Assembly (NCBI RefSeq): GCF_017114865.1
Contig: NZ_JADEYH010000001.1
Location: 248,001 to 312,000, forward strand
Source: Streptomyces verrucosisporus
Lineage (GTDB): Bacteria > Actinomycetota > Actinomycetes > Streptomycetales > Streptomycetaceae
DNA length: 64,000 bases
Direction: 5' to 3'
In this document: positions 46,743-54,906 of the stretch, one piece after another
Layout: each line of letters starts with the position of its first letter
Position numbering within the stretch: position 1 is the first letter of the stretch
Translations under genes and position numbers: made by a program
The notes under the pieces: generated by a model
Told to the model about the DNA's origin: nothing
Database searches by the model: none
What the model saw: the letters and a program-made list of their open reading frames with translations, nothing else

Positions 46743-48382
46743 GTACTGCAGGCGACGCCCCGAAGCGCCGGGGCAAGGCACCCGCCGGCGAGCGGGTCGC
46801 GGACTGGGCCGACGGCCGGCTGGGCATCTACAGCCTGGCCAAGGCCAACATGCGCAAGATCTTTCCGGACCACTGGTCCTTCATGCTCGGAGAGATCTGC
46901 CTCTACACCTTCATCATCATCATCCTGACCGGTGTCTACCTGACGCTGTTCTTCAACCCGAGCATGGCCGAGGTGGAGTACCACGGCGCCTACGTGCCCA
47001 TGCAGGGTGTGCACATGTCGCAGGCGTACGCCACCACCCTGGACATCAGCTTCGACGTCCGCGGCGGTCTGCTCGTGCGGCAGATCCACCACTGGGCCGC
47101 GCTGATGTTCCTGGTGGGCATGTTCGTCCACATGATGCGCGTCTTCTTCACCGGCGCGTTCCGCAAGCCGCGCGAGATCAACTGGCTGTTCGGCTTCCTG
47201 CTGCTGGTGCTGGGCATGTTCACCGGCTTCACCGGCTACTCCCTGCCGGACGACCTGCTCTCGGGCACCGGTGTCCGGTTCATGGAGGGCGCGGTCCTGT
47301 CCGTGCCGGTGGTCGGCACCTACCTCGCCTTCTTCCTCTTCGGCGGGGAGTTCCCGGGAACGGAGATCATCCCGCGGTTCTTCGTCGCCCACGTCCTGCT
47401 GCTGCCCGGCATCATGCTGGGCCTGGTGGTGGCACATCTGATCCTGGTCTTCTACCACAAGCACACCCAGTTCGCCGGTCCCGGACGGACCGAGAAGAAC
47501 GTCGTCGGCATGCCGCTGCTGCCGGTCTACATGGCCAAGGCGGGAGGCTTCTTCTTCCTGGTCTTCGGCGTCATCTCGGTCATCGCCGCGACGTTCACCA
47601 TCAACCCGATCTGGGTGCTGGGCCCGTACCGGCCGGACCAGGTGTCCACCAACGCGCAGCCAGACTGGTACATGGGCTTCTCCGAGGGACTGATCCGCGC
47701 GATGCCCGCGTGGGAGATGGTGCTGCCCGGCGGCTACACCCTCAACCTGGGCGTGGCCATCCCGCTGGTGATCATCTTCCCGCTGGTCCTCACCTCGATC
47801 GCGGTGTACCCGTTCATCGAGTCCTGGATCACCGGTGACAAGCGCGAGCACCACATCCTGGACCGCCCGCGCAACGCCCCGACGCGCACCGCGTTCGGCG
47901 CGGCCTGGATCAGCCTGTACTTCCTGCTGCTGGTCGGTGGCGGCAACGACCTGTGGGCGACCCACTTCCACCTGTCGATCAACGCCATCACCTGGTTCGT
48001 CCGGATCGGCTTCTTCGTGGTGCCCGTGGTGGTCTTCATCATCACCAAGCGGATCTGCCTGGGTCTGCAGCGGCGCGACCGCGAGAAGGTGCTGCACGGC
48101 CGCGAGAGCGGCATCATCAAGCGGCTGCCGCACGGTGAGTTCGTCGAGGTGCACGAGCCGCTCTCCCAGGAGCAGCTGCACACGCTCACCGCGCACGAGC
48201 AGTACAAGCCGCTGGAGATCGGCCCGGAGACGGACGAGAACGGCGTACGGCGCAAGATCGGCCCCGTCCAGAAGCTCCGTGCCAGGCTCAGCCGGGGCTA
48301 CTACGGCGAGGGCAATCAGGTCGCCAAGCCGACCGCGGAGGAGTTCAAGGAGCTCACCAGCGGCCACAGCCACGGCCACTGA
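46739..48382 (+). CDS. qcrB: Cytochrome b subunit of bc1 complex
   Basis: Integral membrane subunit binding two b hemes and menaquinol; 547 residues. The heme histidines lie in [11 protein letters not shown] and in the HVLLLPG and [12 protein letters not shown] segments of helices II and IV; the quinol-site [10 protein letters not shown] motif is present. The last 120 residues are a cytoplasmic actinobacterial extension ending in a His-rich SGHSHGH. ATG overlaps the qcrA stop. Homologous QcrB is the target of telacebec in mycobacteria. Confidence 0.97.
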   Translation: MSTAGDAPKRRGKAPAGERVADWADGRLGIYSLAKANMRKIFPDHWSFMLGEICLYTFIIIILTGVYLTLFFNPSMAEVEYHGAYVPMQGVHMSQAYATTLDISFDVRGGLLVRQIHHWAALMFLVGMFVHMMRVFFTGAFRKPREINWLFGFLLLVLGMFTGFTGYSLPDDLLSGTGVRFMEGAVLSVPVVGTYLAFFLFGGEFPGTEIIPRFFVAHVLLLPGIMLGLVVAHLILVFYHKHTQFAGPGRTEKNVVGMPLLPVYMAKAGGFFFLVFGVISVIAATFTINPIWVLGPYRPDQVSTNAQPDWYMGFSEGLIRAMPAWEMVLPGGYTLNLGVAIPLVIIFPLVLTSIAVYPFIESWITGDKREHHILDRPRNAPTRTAFGAAWISLYFLLLVGGGNDLWATHFHLSINAITWFVRIGFFVVPVVVFIITKRICLGLQRRDREKVLHGRESGIIKRLPHGEFVEVHEPLSQEQLHTLTAHEQYKPLEIGPETDENGVRRKIGPVQKLRARLSRGYYGEGNQVAKPTAEEFKELTSGHSHGH

Positions 48383-48423
48383 GTCACGGCCGCCGAGTCC
48401 GGTACCGGGTGTCGCCACACCCC

Positions 48424-48457
48424 GGGCCCCGGTCCTCCTCAGGGAGGGCCGGGGCCC
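48424..48457 (+). terminator. Hairpin after qcrB
   Basis: Fifteen-base arms (48424-48438 and 48443-48457) with one G-U pair and a four-base loop. Confidence 0.75.
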
Positions 48458-48582
48458 TCGGCGTCGCGGGTGTCCGGACTGCGGGCAGCGGCCGTGGACG
48501 CCGCGGCGCGCCGTTAGGCTGGCTGCGGGCCGCCGAGCCGATCCGGCCGCCCCCGCATCCGACCACGCCAGGAGTGATTCCC

Positions 48583-49647
48583 ATGAGCGCTGCTACGACC
48601 ACCGGAGGCGACACCGTGGCGGCGCGCACCTGGCCGGACGTGCTGAGCGCCCTGCTGGCCGGCGAGGACCTGCCCACCGGGAGCACCGCCTGGGCGATGG
48701 ACCAGATCATGCGCGGCGAGGCGACCGACGCCCAGATCGCCGGGTTCGCGGTGGCGCTGCGCGCCAAGGGCGAGACGGTCGACGAGGTCACCGGACTGGT
48801 CCGCGCGATGTACGAGCACGCCAACGTGATCGAGGTGCCCGGTCCGTCCGTCGACATCGTCGGCACCGGCGGCGACCGGGCCAGAACGGTGAACATCTCG
48901 ACGATGTCCGCGATCGTGGTGGCCGGCACGGGCGCGCGCGTGGTCAAGCACGGCAACCGTGCGGCCTCCAGCGCCTCCGGCTCCTCGGACGTCCTGGAGA
49001 AGCTGGGCGTGAACCTGGACCTCAGCCCCGAACGGGTCGCCGAGGTCGCGCACGAGGCCGGGATCACCTTCTGCTTCGCGGTGAGGTTCCACCCCGCGCT
49101 GCGCCACGTGGCCGCGGCCCGCAGGGAGCTGGGCGTGGCGACCACCTTCAACTTCCTCGGCCCCCTGACCAACCCGGCCCGGGTGAAGGCCCAGGCCACC
49201 GGTGTCGCCGACGCCCGGATGGCGCCGATCATGGCGGGCGTGCTCGCCGAGCGGGGTACGTCCGCGCTGGTCTTCCGCGGCGACGACGGCCTGGACGAGC
49301 TGACGGTGACGGGCACCTCGACGGTGTGGGTGGTCCAAGGCGGCGAGGTCCGCAGCGAGACCTTCGACCCGCGCGACGTCGGCATCCCCCTGGTGCCGCT
49401 GGAGGCGCTGCGCGGTGCGGACGCCGCCTACAACGCGGACGTGGCCCGGCGGCTGCTGGAGGGGGAGGAGGGGCCGGTGCGGGACGCCGTACTGCTGAAC
49501 TCCGCGGCCGCCCTGGCCGCCCTGGAGCCCACCGGGGCGCCGCTGGCCGAGCAGATCGCCGCGGGCATGGAGCGGGCCGCCCACTCCATCGACTCCGGCG
49601 CGGCCAGGGCGGCGCTGGAGCGCTGGGTGGCGGCCAGCAACACCTGA
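48583..49647 (+). CDS. trpD: Anthranilate phosphoribosyltransferase
   Basis: Second step of tryptophan synthesis, joining anthranilate and PRPP. The 354-residue protein has the phosphate-binding GTGGD (in [17 protein letters not shown]), [15 protein letters not shown], and the [11 protein letters not shown] segment of the glycine-rich loop. It stands alone, away from other trp genes. The ATG at 48583 has CAGGAG nine bases upstream; TAGGCT at 48515-48520 is a possible -10. Some actinobacteria keep more than one copy, so the paralogue in this genome should be considered. Confidence 0.95.
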   Translation: MSAATTTGGDTVAARTWPDVLSALLAGEDLPTGSTAWAMDQIMRGEATDAQIAGFAVALRAKGETVDEVTGLVRAMYEHANVIEVPGPSVDIVGTGGDRARTVNISTMSAIVVAGTGARVVKHGNRAASSASGSSDVLEKLGVNLDLSPERVAEVAHEAGITFCFAVRFHPALRHVAAARRELGVATTFNFLGPLTNPARVKAQATGVADARMAPIMAGVLAERGTSALVFRGDDGLDELTVTGTSTVWVVQGGEVRSETFDPRDVGIPLVPLEALRGADAAYNADVARRLLEGEEGPVRDAVLLNSAAALAALEPTGAPLAEQIAAGMERAAHSIDSGAARAALERWVAASNT

Positions 49648-49676
49648 GGCCGCGCGCCCCCGCCCCGCCCCCGGGT

Positions 49677-49730
49677 GCGGCCCGCCAGGGCCTCCCGCGG
49701 GGAGCCCGCAGGGAGGCCCTGGCGGGCCGC
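49677..49730 (+). terminator. 20-bp hairpin after trpD
   Basis: Perfect 20-base arms (49677-49696 and 49711-49730) with a 14-base loop. Confidence 0.8.
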
Positions 49731-49749
49731 CGGGAGGAGCGGACGGCAC

Positions 49750-49778
49750 GGCCCCGGCACACCGCGTGTGCCGGGGCC
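49750..49778. terminator. Second hairpin between trpD and the RAM-domain gene
   Basis: Perfect 13-base arms (49750-49762 and 49766-49778) with a three-base loop. Confidence 0.7.
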
Positions 49779-49813
49779 CGACCCGACCGGCCGCTTCCGG
49801 CGGCCCGCGGGTC

Positions 49814-50095
49814 TCAGGAATCGAGCCCGATGGCGAAGGCGGCCTCCAGATCGTGCTGGGAGTAGGTCCGGAAGGCGATGTGGGTCTCGGTGGACTCCAC
49901 ACCGGGAACCTTGCTGATGCGGCCCGGGATGACCTCCGCGAGATCGTCGTGCTGGGCCACGCGCACCATGGCGATCAGGTCGTGGGCGCCGGTCACCGAG
50001 TAGACCTCGCTGACCCCCTCCAGCGCGGCGATCTGCTCGGCGATCTCCGGGATGCGGTCGGTACTGGTCCTGATGAGCACGATCGAGGTGATCAC
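49814..50095 (-). CDS. Stand-alone Lrp/AsnC ligand-binding (RAM) domain protein
   Basis: A 93-residue protein that is only the effector half of Lrp/AsnC regulators; there is no helix-turn-helix. It starts VITSIVLIRTSTDRIPEI (GTG) and contains GVSEVYSVTGAHDLIAMVR, the RAM fold signature where amino acids bind at a dimer interface. Such proteins may act as amino-acid sensors or modify full-length Lrp. The GTG at 50093-50095 has GAAGGGA upstream. It converges on trpD. Confidence 0.9.
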   Translation of the reverse strand: MITSIVLIRTSTDRIPEIAEQIAALEGVSEVYSVTGAHDLIAMVRVAQHDDLAEVIPGRISKVPGVESTETHIAFRTYSQHDLEAAFAIGLDS

Positions 50096-50528
50096 GGTTT
50101 TCCCTTCTACGGGGGAGGGGCCGCGGCGGCGCCTCGGCGGGCCTTTCGTTCTCGTGGTCCCAACCACAGGCGGAACCGGCCCGCTCACTGTAGCCGCCGC
50201 CGGCGGCGTGCCCATGGGGGCGGGGGTGCCGTGGGACGCGGGGGCGGACCGGCCCCGCGGGCGGTGCCGGAGCGGATACGGGCCCCCGCCGCGGCGCGCC
50301 GGGCGGCCGCCAGGCCGTAGGGTTGCGGGGATACCCCCGGCCGGATGCCCGGGGTACGCGCACCACGTGAGCGTCTTCCGGCGTCCGGGTCACCCGGGTA
50401 CCGAAGAGCGCCGGAAGACGGCGGGGTGGCAGTACGACGGCAGGAAGACGGCAGGACCGAGACGAAACGCGGCAGTGGACGCGCCGCCGCCGGCGCCGGC
50501 GGCGCGGGAAGACCGAGGAGAGGACAGG
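50096..50528. promoter_or_regulatory. Divergent intergenic region with structured leader
   Basis: This 433-base gap serves the RAM-domain gene (minus) and the zinc-ribbon gene (plus). TAGGGT at 50318-50323 is a plausible -10, predicting a leader of about 200 bases for the zinc-ribbon gene. Within it, 50372-50383 and 50409-50420 form a perfect 12-bp stem enclosing a smaller one. I recognise no riboswitch class and see no small gene. Confidence 0.45.
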
Positions 50529-50777
50529 ATGATGCCGGTTCCCCGACCGAACGAAGGATCGCGGTGGCGCTGCACGATGTGCGGCAACCTCACCCGCTTC
50601 GATGTGACGCGCTCCAGCAAGGTGGTGGAGTACGTCCATCTGGACCTGGCCGGGGAACCGAGGGTGGAGGAGCGCGAGGTGCTCAGTGAGACGATCGAGT
50701 CGGTGCGCTGTCGCTGGTGCAACGCGGTGGACCAGGTCGAACTGGTGGACCGTCCCAGCTCCGGCGCGCAGGTGTGA
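50529..50777 (+). CDS. Small zinc-ribbon-like protein, 82 aa
   Basis: A hypothetical protein with two CxxC pairs, C15-T-M-C18 and C61-R-W-C64, in a zinc-ribbon arrangement. Between them is a strand-rich core with TRFDVTRSSKVVEYVHL. It could bind zinc and a nucleic acid or protein, but nothing more can be said. A GAGGAG ribosome binding site precedes the ATG. The NYN-nuclease gene starts only 20 bases later, so the two are probably cotranscribed. Confidence 0.82.
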   Translation: MMPVPRPNEGSRWRCTMCGNLTRFDVTRSSKVVEYVHLDLAGEPRVEEREVLSETIESVRCRWCNAVDQVELVDRPSSGAQV

Positions 50778-50796
50778 CGACGGGCGGGTGTGAACC

Positions 50797-52152
50797 GTGG
50801 TGGAACGGACGGGTGGTGAGCGCGGACCGGGGGAGCCCGGCGAGGAGGCGCTCGACCGCCCGCTGCCCGAGAAGGTGCGCCGCCGGGTGGTGGCGCTGAC
50901 GGGTGACGCGCTCGGCGGCCTCACCGTCGCCGAACTCCCCGTCCCCCTGCGGCAGTACGCCCGTTTCACCCCCCAGCGGCGGGTCAGGTTCGCGGGCAAC
51001 GCGATGGCCGCCGCCCTGGAGAGCGACCCGGCCTTCCGGCAGCGCATCGCCGACCGGCTGTGCGAGGCGCTGCCGGAACTGGCCGCCTCCGTCCGGGGCG
51101 GTACGTTCCCGGCCGCCGCCGATCCCGTGGACGTGGCCGCGGTCGCCTACGTGCTGCGGCCGGAGGGCTGGCCCAAGCTCGTCACCGCCGCGACCGAGGA
51201 GGCCCAGCGGACGCAGGCCGAACGCGCCGGCGAGGAGGCGGAGCGGGAACTGGCCCGGCTCCGCGAGGAACTGGCGCAGGCCCGGGCCGCCGAGCGCGCC
51301 CACACCGAGGGGCTCCGCGCGGAACTGGACGCCGTCCGCAAGGAGACCGACTCCCTGCACCGCAGGCTGCGCAGCGCGCTCAGTGACGTCAAGCGCGGCG
51401 AGGCCGCGGTGCGCAAGGTGCGGGCCGAGCTGGAGGAGGCGCGGACCGCGGCCGTCGCGGAGAGGGCCGCCGCCGAGAGCGAGGCGCGCAGGCTGCGGTC
51501 GCGGCTGGCGGAGGCGGAGGCGGCTCTGGAGGCCGGCCGCCGCGTGGTGCGCGAGGGGCGCAGTGTGGAGGACATGCGCCTGCGGCTGCTGCTGGACACG
51601 GTGCTGGACGCCGCCCAGGGGCTGCGGCGCGAACTGGCCCTGCCGCCGGCCACGCACCGTCCGGCCGAGACCGTGGACGCGGTCGAGCCGGGCCGGATGA
51701 CGCCGAAGGACATCGCCCGGCGGGCCCTGTCCGAGGAGGACCCCGCGCTGCTGGACCAGTTGCTGGCACTGCCCCAGGCGCATCTGGTGGTGGACGGCTA
51801 CAACGTCACCAAGACCGGCTATCCGTCGCTGCCCCTGGAGAAGCAGCGGCTGCGGCTGCTGGGCGGACTGGCGGGGCTGGCGGCCCAGACCGGCGCCGAG
51901 GTGACCTGTGTCTTCGACGGGGCGGAGCTGTCGGCCCCGGTGCTGCTGGCGCCACCGCGGGGGGTGCGGGTGCTGTTCAGCAAACCCGGGCAGACCGCCG
52001 ACGAGCTGATCCGGCGTCTGGTACGCGCCGAGCCGCCCGGCCGTCCGGTGGTCGTCGTCTCCGCCGACCGCGAGGTGGCCGACGGGGTGGCCGCGGCCGG
52101 AGCCCGTCCGGTGGCCTCGGTGCTGCTGCTGCGCAGGCTCGGCCGCACCTGA
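50797..52152 (+). CDS. NYN-domain (YacP-like) RNA nuclease with coiled coil
   Basis: A 451-residue protein. Residues about 25-135 form a helical domain, 140-260 a long coiled coil rich in Arg, Glu and Ala, and the last 150 residues a NYN/PIN-like domain: LVVDGYNVTKTGYPSL holds the metal-binding Asp and Asn, VTCVFDGAEL the second Asp, and VVVVSADREVADG the third. This is the YacP type, called Rae1 in Bacillus subtilis, where it cleaves mRNA on the ribosome. Start GTG at 50797 (a second GTG follows immediately). Probably cotranscribed with the zinc-ribbon gene. Confidence 0.87.
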   Translation: MVERTGGERGPGEPGEEALDRPLPEKVRRRVVALTGDALGGLTVAELPVPLRQYARFTPQRRVRFAGNAMAAALESDPAFRQRIADRLCEALPELAASVRGGTFPAAADPVDVAAVAYVLRPEGWPKLVTAATEEAQRTQAERAGEEAERELARLREELAQARAAERAHTEGLRAELDAVRKETDSLHRRLRSALSDVKRGEAAVRKVRAELEEARTAAVAERAAAESEARRLRSRLAEAEAALEAGRRVVREGRSVEDMRLRLLLDTVLDAAQGLRRELALPPATHRPAETVDAVEPGRMTPKDIARRALSEEDPALLDQLLALPQAHLVVDGYNVTKTGYPSLPLEKQRLRLLGGLAGLAAQTGAEVTCVFDGAELSAPVLLAPPRGVRVLFSKPGQTADELIRRLVRAEPPGRPVVVVSADREVADGVAAAGARPVASVLLLRRLGRT

Positions 52153-52311
52153 CGCCCGGCGCGCCGTCCGGTCCGTACCGGACGCCCCGTCACCTCCCCC
52201 CGCGTGCCCGGAATGTTCGCCCGGGGCGGCACTCAGCGTCAGGCCGCGGTAGCCGACAGTGGAGCGATGGTAAAGGATGTGGCCGACGGGCGAGATTTTT
52301 CCTATGAGGAT

Positions 52312-52340
52312 TTGAAGCGATCACCCCGCATGGCTAGTGT
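52312..52340 (+). promoter_or_regulatory. Promoter upstream of the riboswitch (TTGAAG-N17-TAGTGT)
   Basis: A -35 TTGAAG (52312-52317) and a -10 TAGTGT (52335-52340) with 17-base spacing, in an AT-rich patch. Predicted start near 52347. The best promoter in the window by spacing. Confidence 0.65.
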
Positions 52341-52346
52341 CTGGCC

Positions 52347-52460
52347 CGAACCTCTGCGCAGTTGATCACCCAACCGGGGTGACAGCGGAGGAACCGCCGA
52401 ATCCGCGGCGCTCATCGCGGAGCCGGGTGGCCCCGGTCACTCCCGGCAGGCGGCTGAGGA
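52347..52460 (+). promoter_or_regulatory. c-di-AMP (ydaO/yuaA) riboswitch
   Basis: The leader of the NlpC/P60 gene holds the conserved blocks of the ydaO class: GGAGGAACCGCCGAATCC around 52387-52404 and CGCGGAGCCGGGTGG at about 52416-52430, with supporting stems such as GTGAC/GTCAC (52379-52383 and 52436-52440) and TCACCC/GGGTGA. In actinobacteria this class precedes cell-wall hydrolase genes such as rpfA and NlpC/P60 genes; c-di-AMP usually turns expression off. Boundaries are approximate; recognition is by eye. Confidence 0.75.
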
Positions 52461-52477
52461 AGAAGGAGCTCGCCCCA

Positions 52478-53503
52478 GTGGCGTCCCACCGTCGACCCAA
52501 GCAGCCGAACCGCGCACGTGTGACCGTGCTCACCGCGACCGCAGCGGCGGCGGTCGCACTGACATCCCAGACGGCCCAGGCCGACCCCAAGCCGACCAAG
52601 GACGAGGTCAAGGCCAAGGTCGACAAGCTCTACGAAGAGGCCGAGCACGCCACGGAGAAGTACAACGGCGCGAAGGAGAAGCAGGAGGAGCTGCAGAAGC
52701 AGGTCGGCAATCTCCAGGACAGCGTCGCAAGCGGTCAGGGAGAGCTGAACGACCTGCGCGACAGCCTCGGTTCGATGGCCACGGCCCAGTACCGCAGCGG
52801 CGGCCTCGACCCCTCCCTTCAGCTGTTCCTCTCCTCCGACCCCGACAGCTACTTGGCCAAGGCCTCCGCGCTCGACCAGCTCGGCAGCAAGCAGGCCGGC
52901 GCGCTGAAGAAGATCCAGTCCAAGCAGCGGACCCTCTCGCAGCAGCGCGAGGAGGCCTCCGAGAAGCTGAAGGACCTGGAGGACACCCGCAAGGAGCTCG
53001 GCGACAAGAAGAAGAAGATCCAGGGCAAGCTCGCCGAGGCCCAGCGGCTGCTGAACACCCTCACCGCGCAGGAGCGCGCCGAGCTCGCCAGGGAGGAGGA
53101 GCGCGCCAACCGGGCCTCCTCGGCCCGTGTGGACCTCGGCAGCTCGGCCTCCGCCACGCAGCGCGCCTCGGCCGCCCTCGGCGCGGCCAAGTCCAAGCTC
53201 GGCTCGCCCTACGTCTGGGGCGCGACCGGCCCGAGTTCCTTCGACTGCTCCGGGCTGACCTCCTGGGCCTACAGCCAGGCCGGCGTCTCCCTGCCGCGCA
53301 CCTCGCAGTCCCAGGCGAACGCGGGCACCCGCATCTCCCAGAGCCAGCTCGCCCCCGGAGACCTGGTCTTCTTCTACGGCGACCTGCACCACGTCGGCCT
53401 CTACGCGGGCAACGGGCAGATCCTGCACGCCCCGAAGCCCGGCGCCAACGTGCGCTACGAGTCGATCAACAACATGCCGTTCATGTTCGGCGTGCGCGTC
53501 TGA
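52478..53503 (+). CDS. NlpC/P60 (C40) peptidoglycan hydrolase, first copy
   Basis: Secreted D,L-endopeptidase that cuts peptidoglycan stem peptides during growth. The 341-residue protein has a signal peptide to about residue 36 (TSQTAQA), long coiled coils (about 40-210, with KAKVDKLYEEAEHATEKYN) and a catalytic C40 domain. The catalytic cysteine is C257 in FDCSGLTSW, with H305 and H317. The GTG at 52478 has AAGGAG nine bases upstream; the reading frame upstream is the riboswitch, not coding. It is the paralogue of the next gene. Confidence 0.93.
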   Translation: MASHRRPKQPNRARVTVLTATAAAAVALTSQTAQADPKPTKDEVKAKVDKLYEEAEHATEKYNGAKEKQEELQKQVGNLQDSVASGQGELNDLRDSLGSMATAQYRSGGLDPSLQLFLSSDPDSYLAKASALDQLGSKQAGALKKIQSKQRTLSQQREEASEKLKDLEDTRKELGDKKKKIQGKLAEAQRLLNTLTAQERAELAREEERANRASSARVDLGSSASATQRASAALGAAKSKLGSPYVWGATGPSSFDCSGLTSWAYSQAGVSLPRTSQSQANAGTRISQSQLAPGDLVFFYGDLHHVGLYAGNGQILHAPKPGANVRYESINNMPFMFGVRV

Positions 53504-53527
53504 CCGGCCGTCACCTCCACCTCTCAG

Positions 53528-53567
53528 GCCTCCTCCGTACGGGTGAATCCCGGCGGGGGAGGCTTTT
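53528..53567 (+). terminator. Intrinsic terminator with U-tract
   Basis: Nine-base arms (53528-53536 and 53555-53563, one wobble pair) followed by TTTT. One of few U-tract terminators in this window. Confidence 0.65.
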
Positions 53568-53762
53568 CGTCGCCGTCCCTCGGCCTCCCGTCATCGGCCC
53601 GGCCCTGACCAGGCCCTTGACCTGGTCCTGGCCCGTGCCACCGTTCCGTGCCGGGGGGAGGGGCGGCGCGATGGTCGGTGCGGCGATCCGCGAACGGAGC
53701 GTGTCCGTGCCGCTACTGTCGGCGGCCACCGTCCTCGAAGCGGAAGGGAGAGCGGTTCCGCC

Positions 53763-54830
53763 GTGGTCTCGCAGCCTTCGCCCCGACACGCCCCCCGCCG
53801 CCCCGGCTCCCGTCGGCGCGCCTCCTCTTCCGGCCTGTCCGGGCTGGGTACCAGGGTCACCGCGCTGTCCGCCGCCGCGGGCGCGGCGGCGGTGCTGACG
53901 GCGGCCCCGGCGGGAGCCGACCCCGCGGGCGGTCCGTCCCCGGCCGCGCTGAGCGCGCGGGTGGACCGGCTCTACGCCGACGCGGAACGGGCCACCGAGC
54001 GCTACAACACCGTTTCCGAACGCGTGGAGGACCTGCGCGAGCAGGTCGAGCGGGCCCAGGACGGAGCCGCCCGCGAGCAGGCCAGGGTCAACCGGATGCG
54101 CGGGGACCTGGGCTCCCTGGCGAGCGCGCAGTACCGCTCCGGCGGCATCGACCCGTCGCTGGCGCTGCTGCTGTCCGAGGGGCCGGAGGAGTACCTCGCC
54201 AAGGCCGCCACCCTCGACCGGATCAACAGCCGCCAGGCGGCCAAGCTCAGGGCGTTCCGCGGCGCGGTGCGCGCGCTGGAGCAGCAGCGCACCGAGGCCG
54301 GCGGGAAACTCGCCGAACTGCGGAGCCGGCGCGAGGCCCTGGGCGAGCACCGCGAGGCCGTGCAGCGCAAGCTCGCGGCCGCCCAGCGGCTGCTCAACCG
54401 GCTCCCGCCCAGGGAGCGCGCCGCCCGCGGGCATGTCTCGCGCGACGCCGGACGCCCCGGTGCGCCGATGGAGCCGGCCCCCTCGTCGCGCGCCGCCGCG
54501 GCGGTCGCCGCCGCCCGCGGGGCGGTCGGAGCGCCGTACGCCTGGGGCCAGGCCGGCCCGAGCTCCTTCGACTGCTCCGGGCTGACCTCCTGGGCGTACG
54601 CACGGGCCGGGGTCTTCCTGCCGCGCACCTCGCAGGGGCAGCTGCACGCCGGGCGGCACGTACCGCTGGAGCGGGCGCTCCCCGGCGACCTGGTCGTCTA
54701 CCGGTCCGACGCCAGCCATGTGGGGATGTACGTCGGAGGCGGACAGGTCGTCCACGCTCCGCGCCCCGGGGCGCGGGTGCGGTACGACCCGGTCGGGATG
54801 ATGCCGGTCGCCGCCGTGGTCCGGCCCTGA
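53763..54830 (+). CDS. NlpC/P60 (C40) peptidoglycan hydrolase, second copy
   Basis: A 355-residue relative of the previous gene with the same layout: signal peptide (to about residue 52), a shorter coiled coil with VDRLYADAERATERYN, and a C40 domain with catalytic C271 and H319, H331. The first 25 residues are Arg/Pro/Ser-rich, longer than usual. No riboswitch precedes it, so the two copies should respond differently. GTG start at 53763 with AAGGGA about 13 bases upstream. Tandem duplication; divergence is substantial. Confidence 0.92.
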   Translation: MVSQPSPRHAPRRPGSRRRASSSGLSGLGTRVTALSAAAGAAAVLTAAPAGADPAGGPSPAALSARVDRLYADAERATERYNTVSERVEDLREQVERAQDGAAREQARVNRMRGDLGSLASAQYRSGGIDPSLALLLSEGPEEYLAKAATLDRINSRQAAKLRAFRGAVRALEQQRTEAGGKLAELRSRREALGEHREAVQRKLAAAQRLLNRLPPRERAARGHVSRDAGRPGAPMEPAPSSRAAAAVAAARGAVGAPYAWGQAGPSSFDCSGLTSWAYARAGVFLPRTSQGQLHAGRHVPLERALPGDLVVYRSDASHVGMYVGGGQVVHAPRPGARVRYDPVGMMPVAAVVRP

Positions 54831-54893
54831 TCCCGCTCCCGGTCCTGACTCCGCCCCCGAGCCCGCTCCTCCGCGCGCCCCGGGCCTGGGCCG

Positions 54894-54899
54894 TACGAT
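54894..54899 (+). promoter_or_regulatory. -10 hexamer of the metalloprotease gene (leaderless)
   Basis: TACGAT ends seven bases before the GTG at 54907; no Shine-Dalgarno sequence. Confidence 0.4.
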
Positions 54900-54906
54900 C
54901 GGCGGT

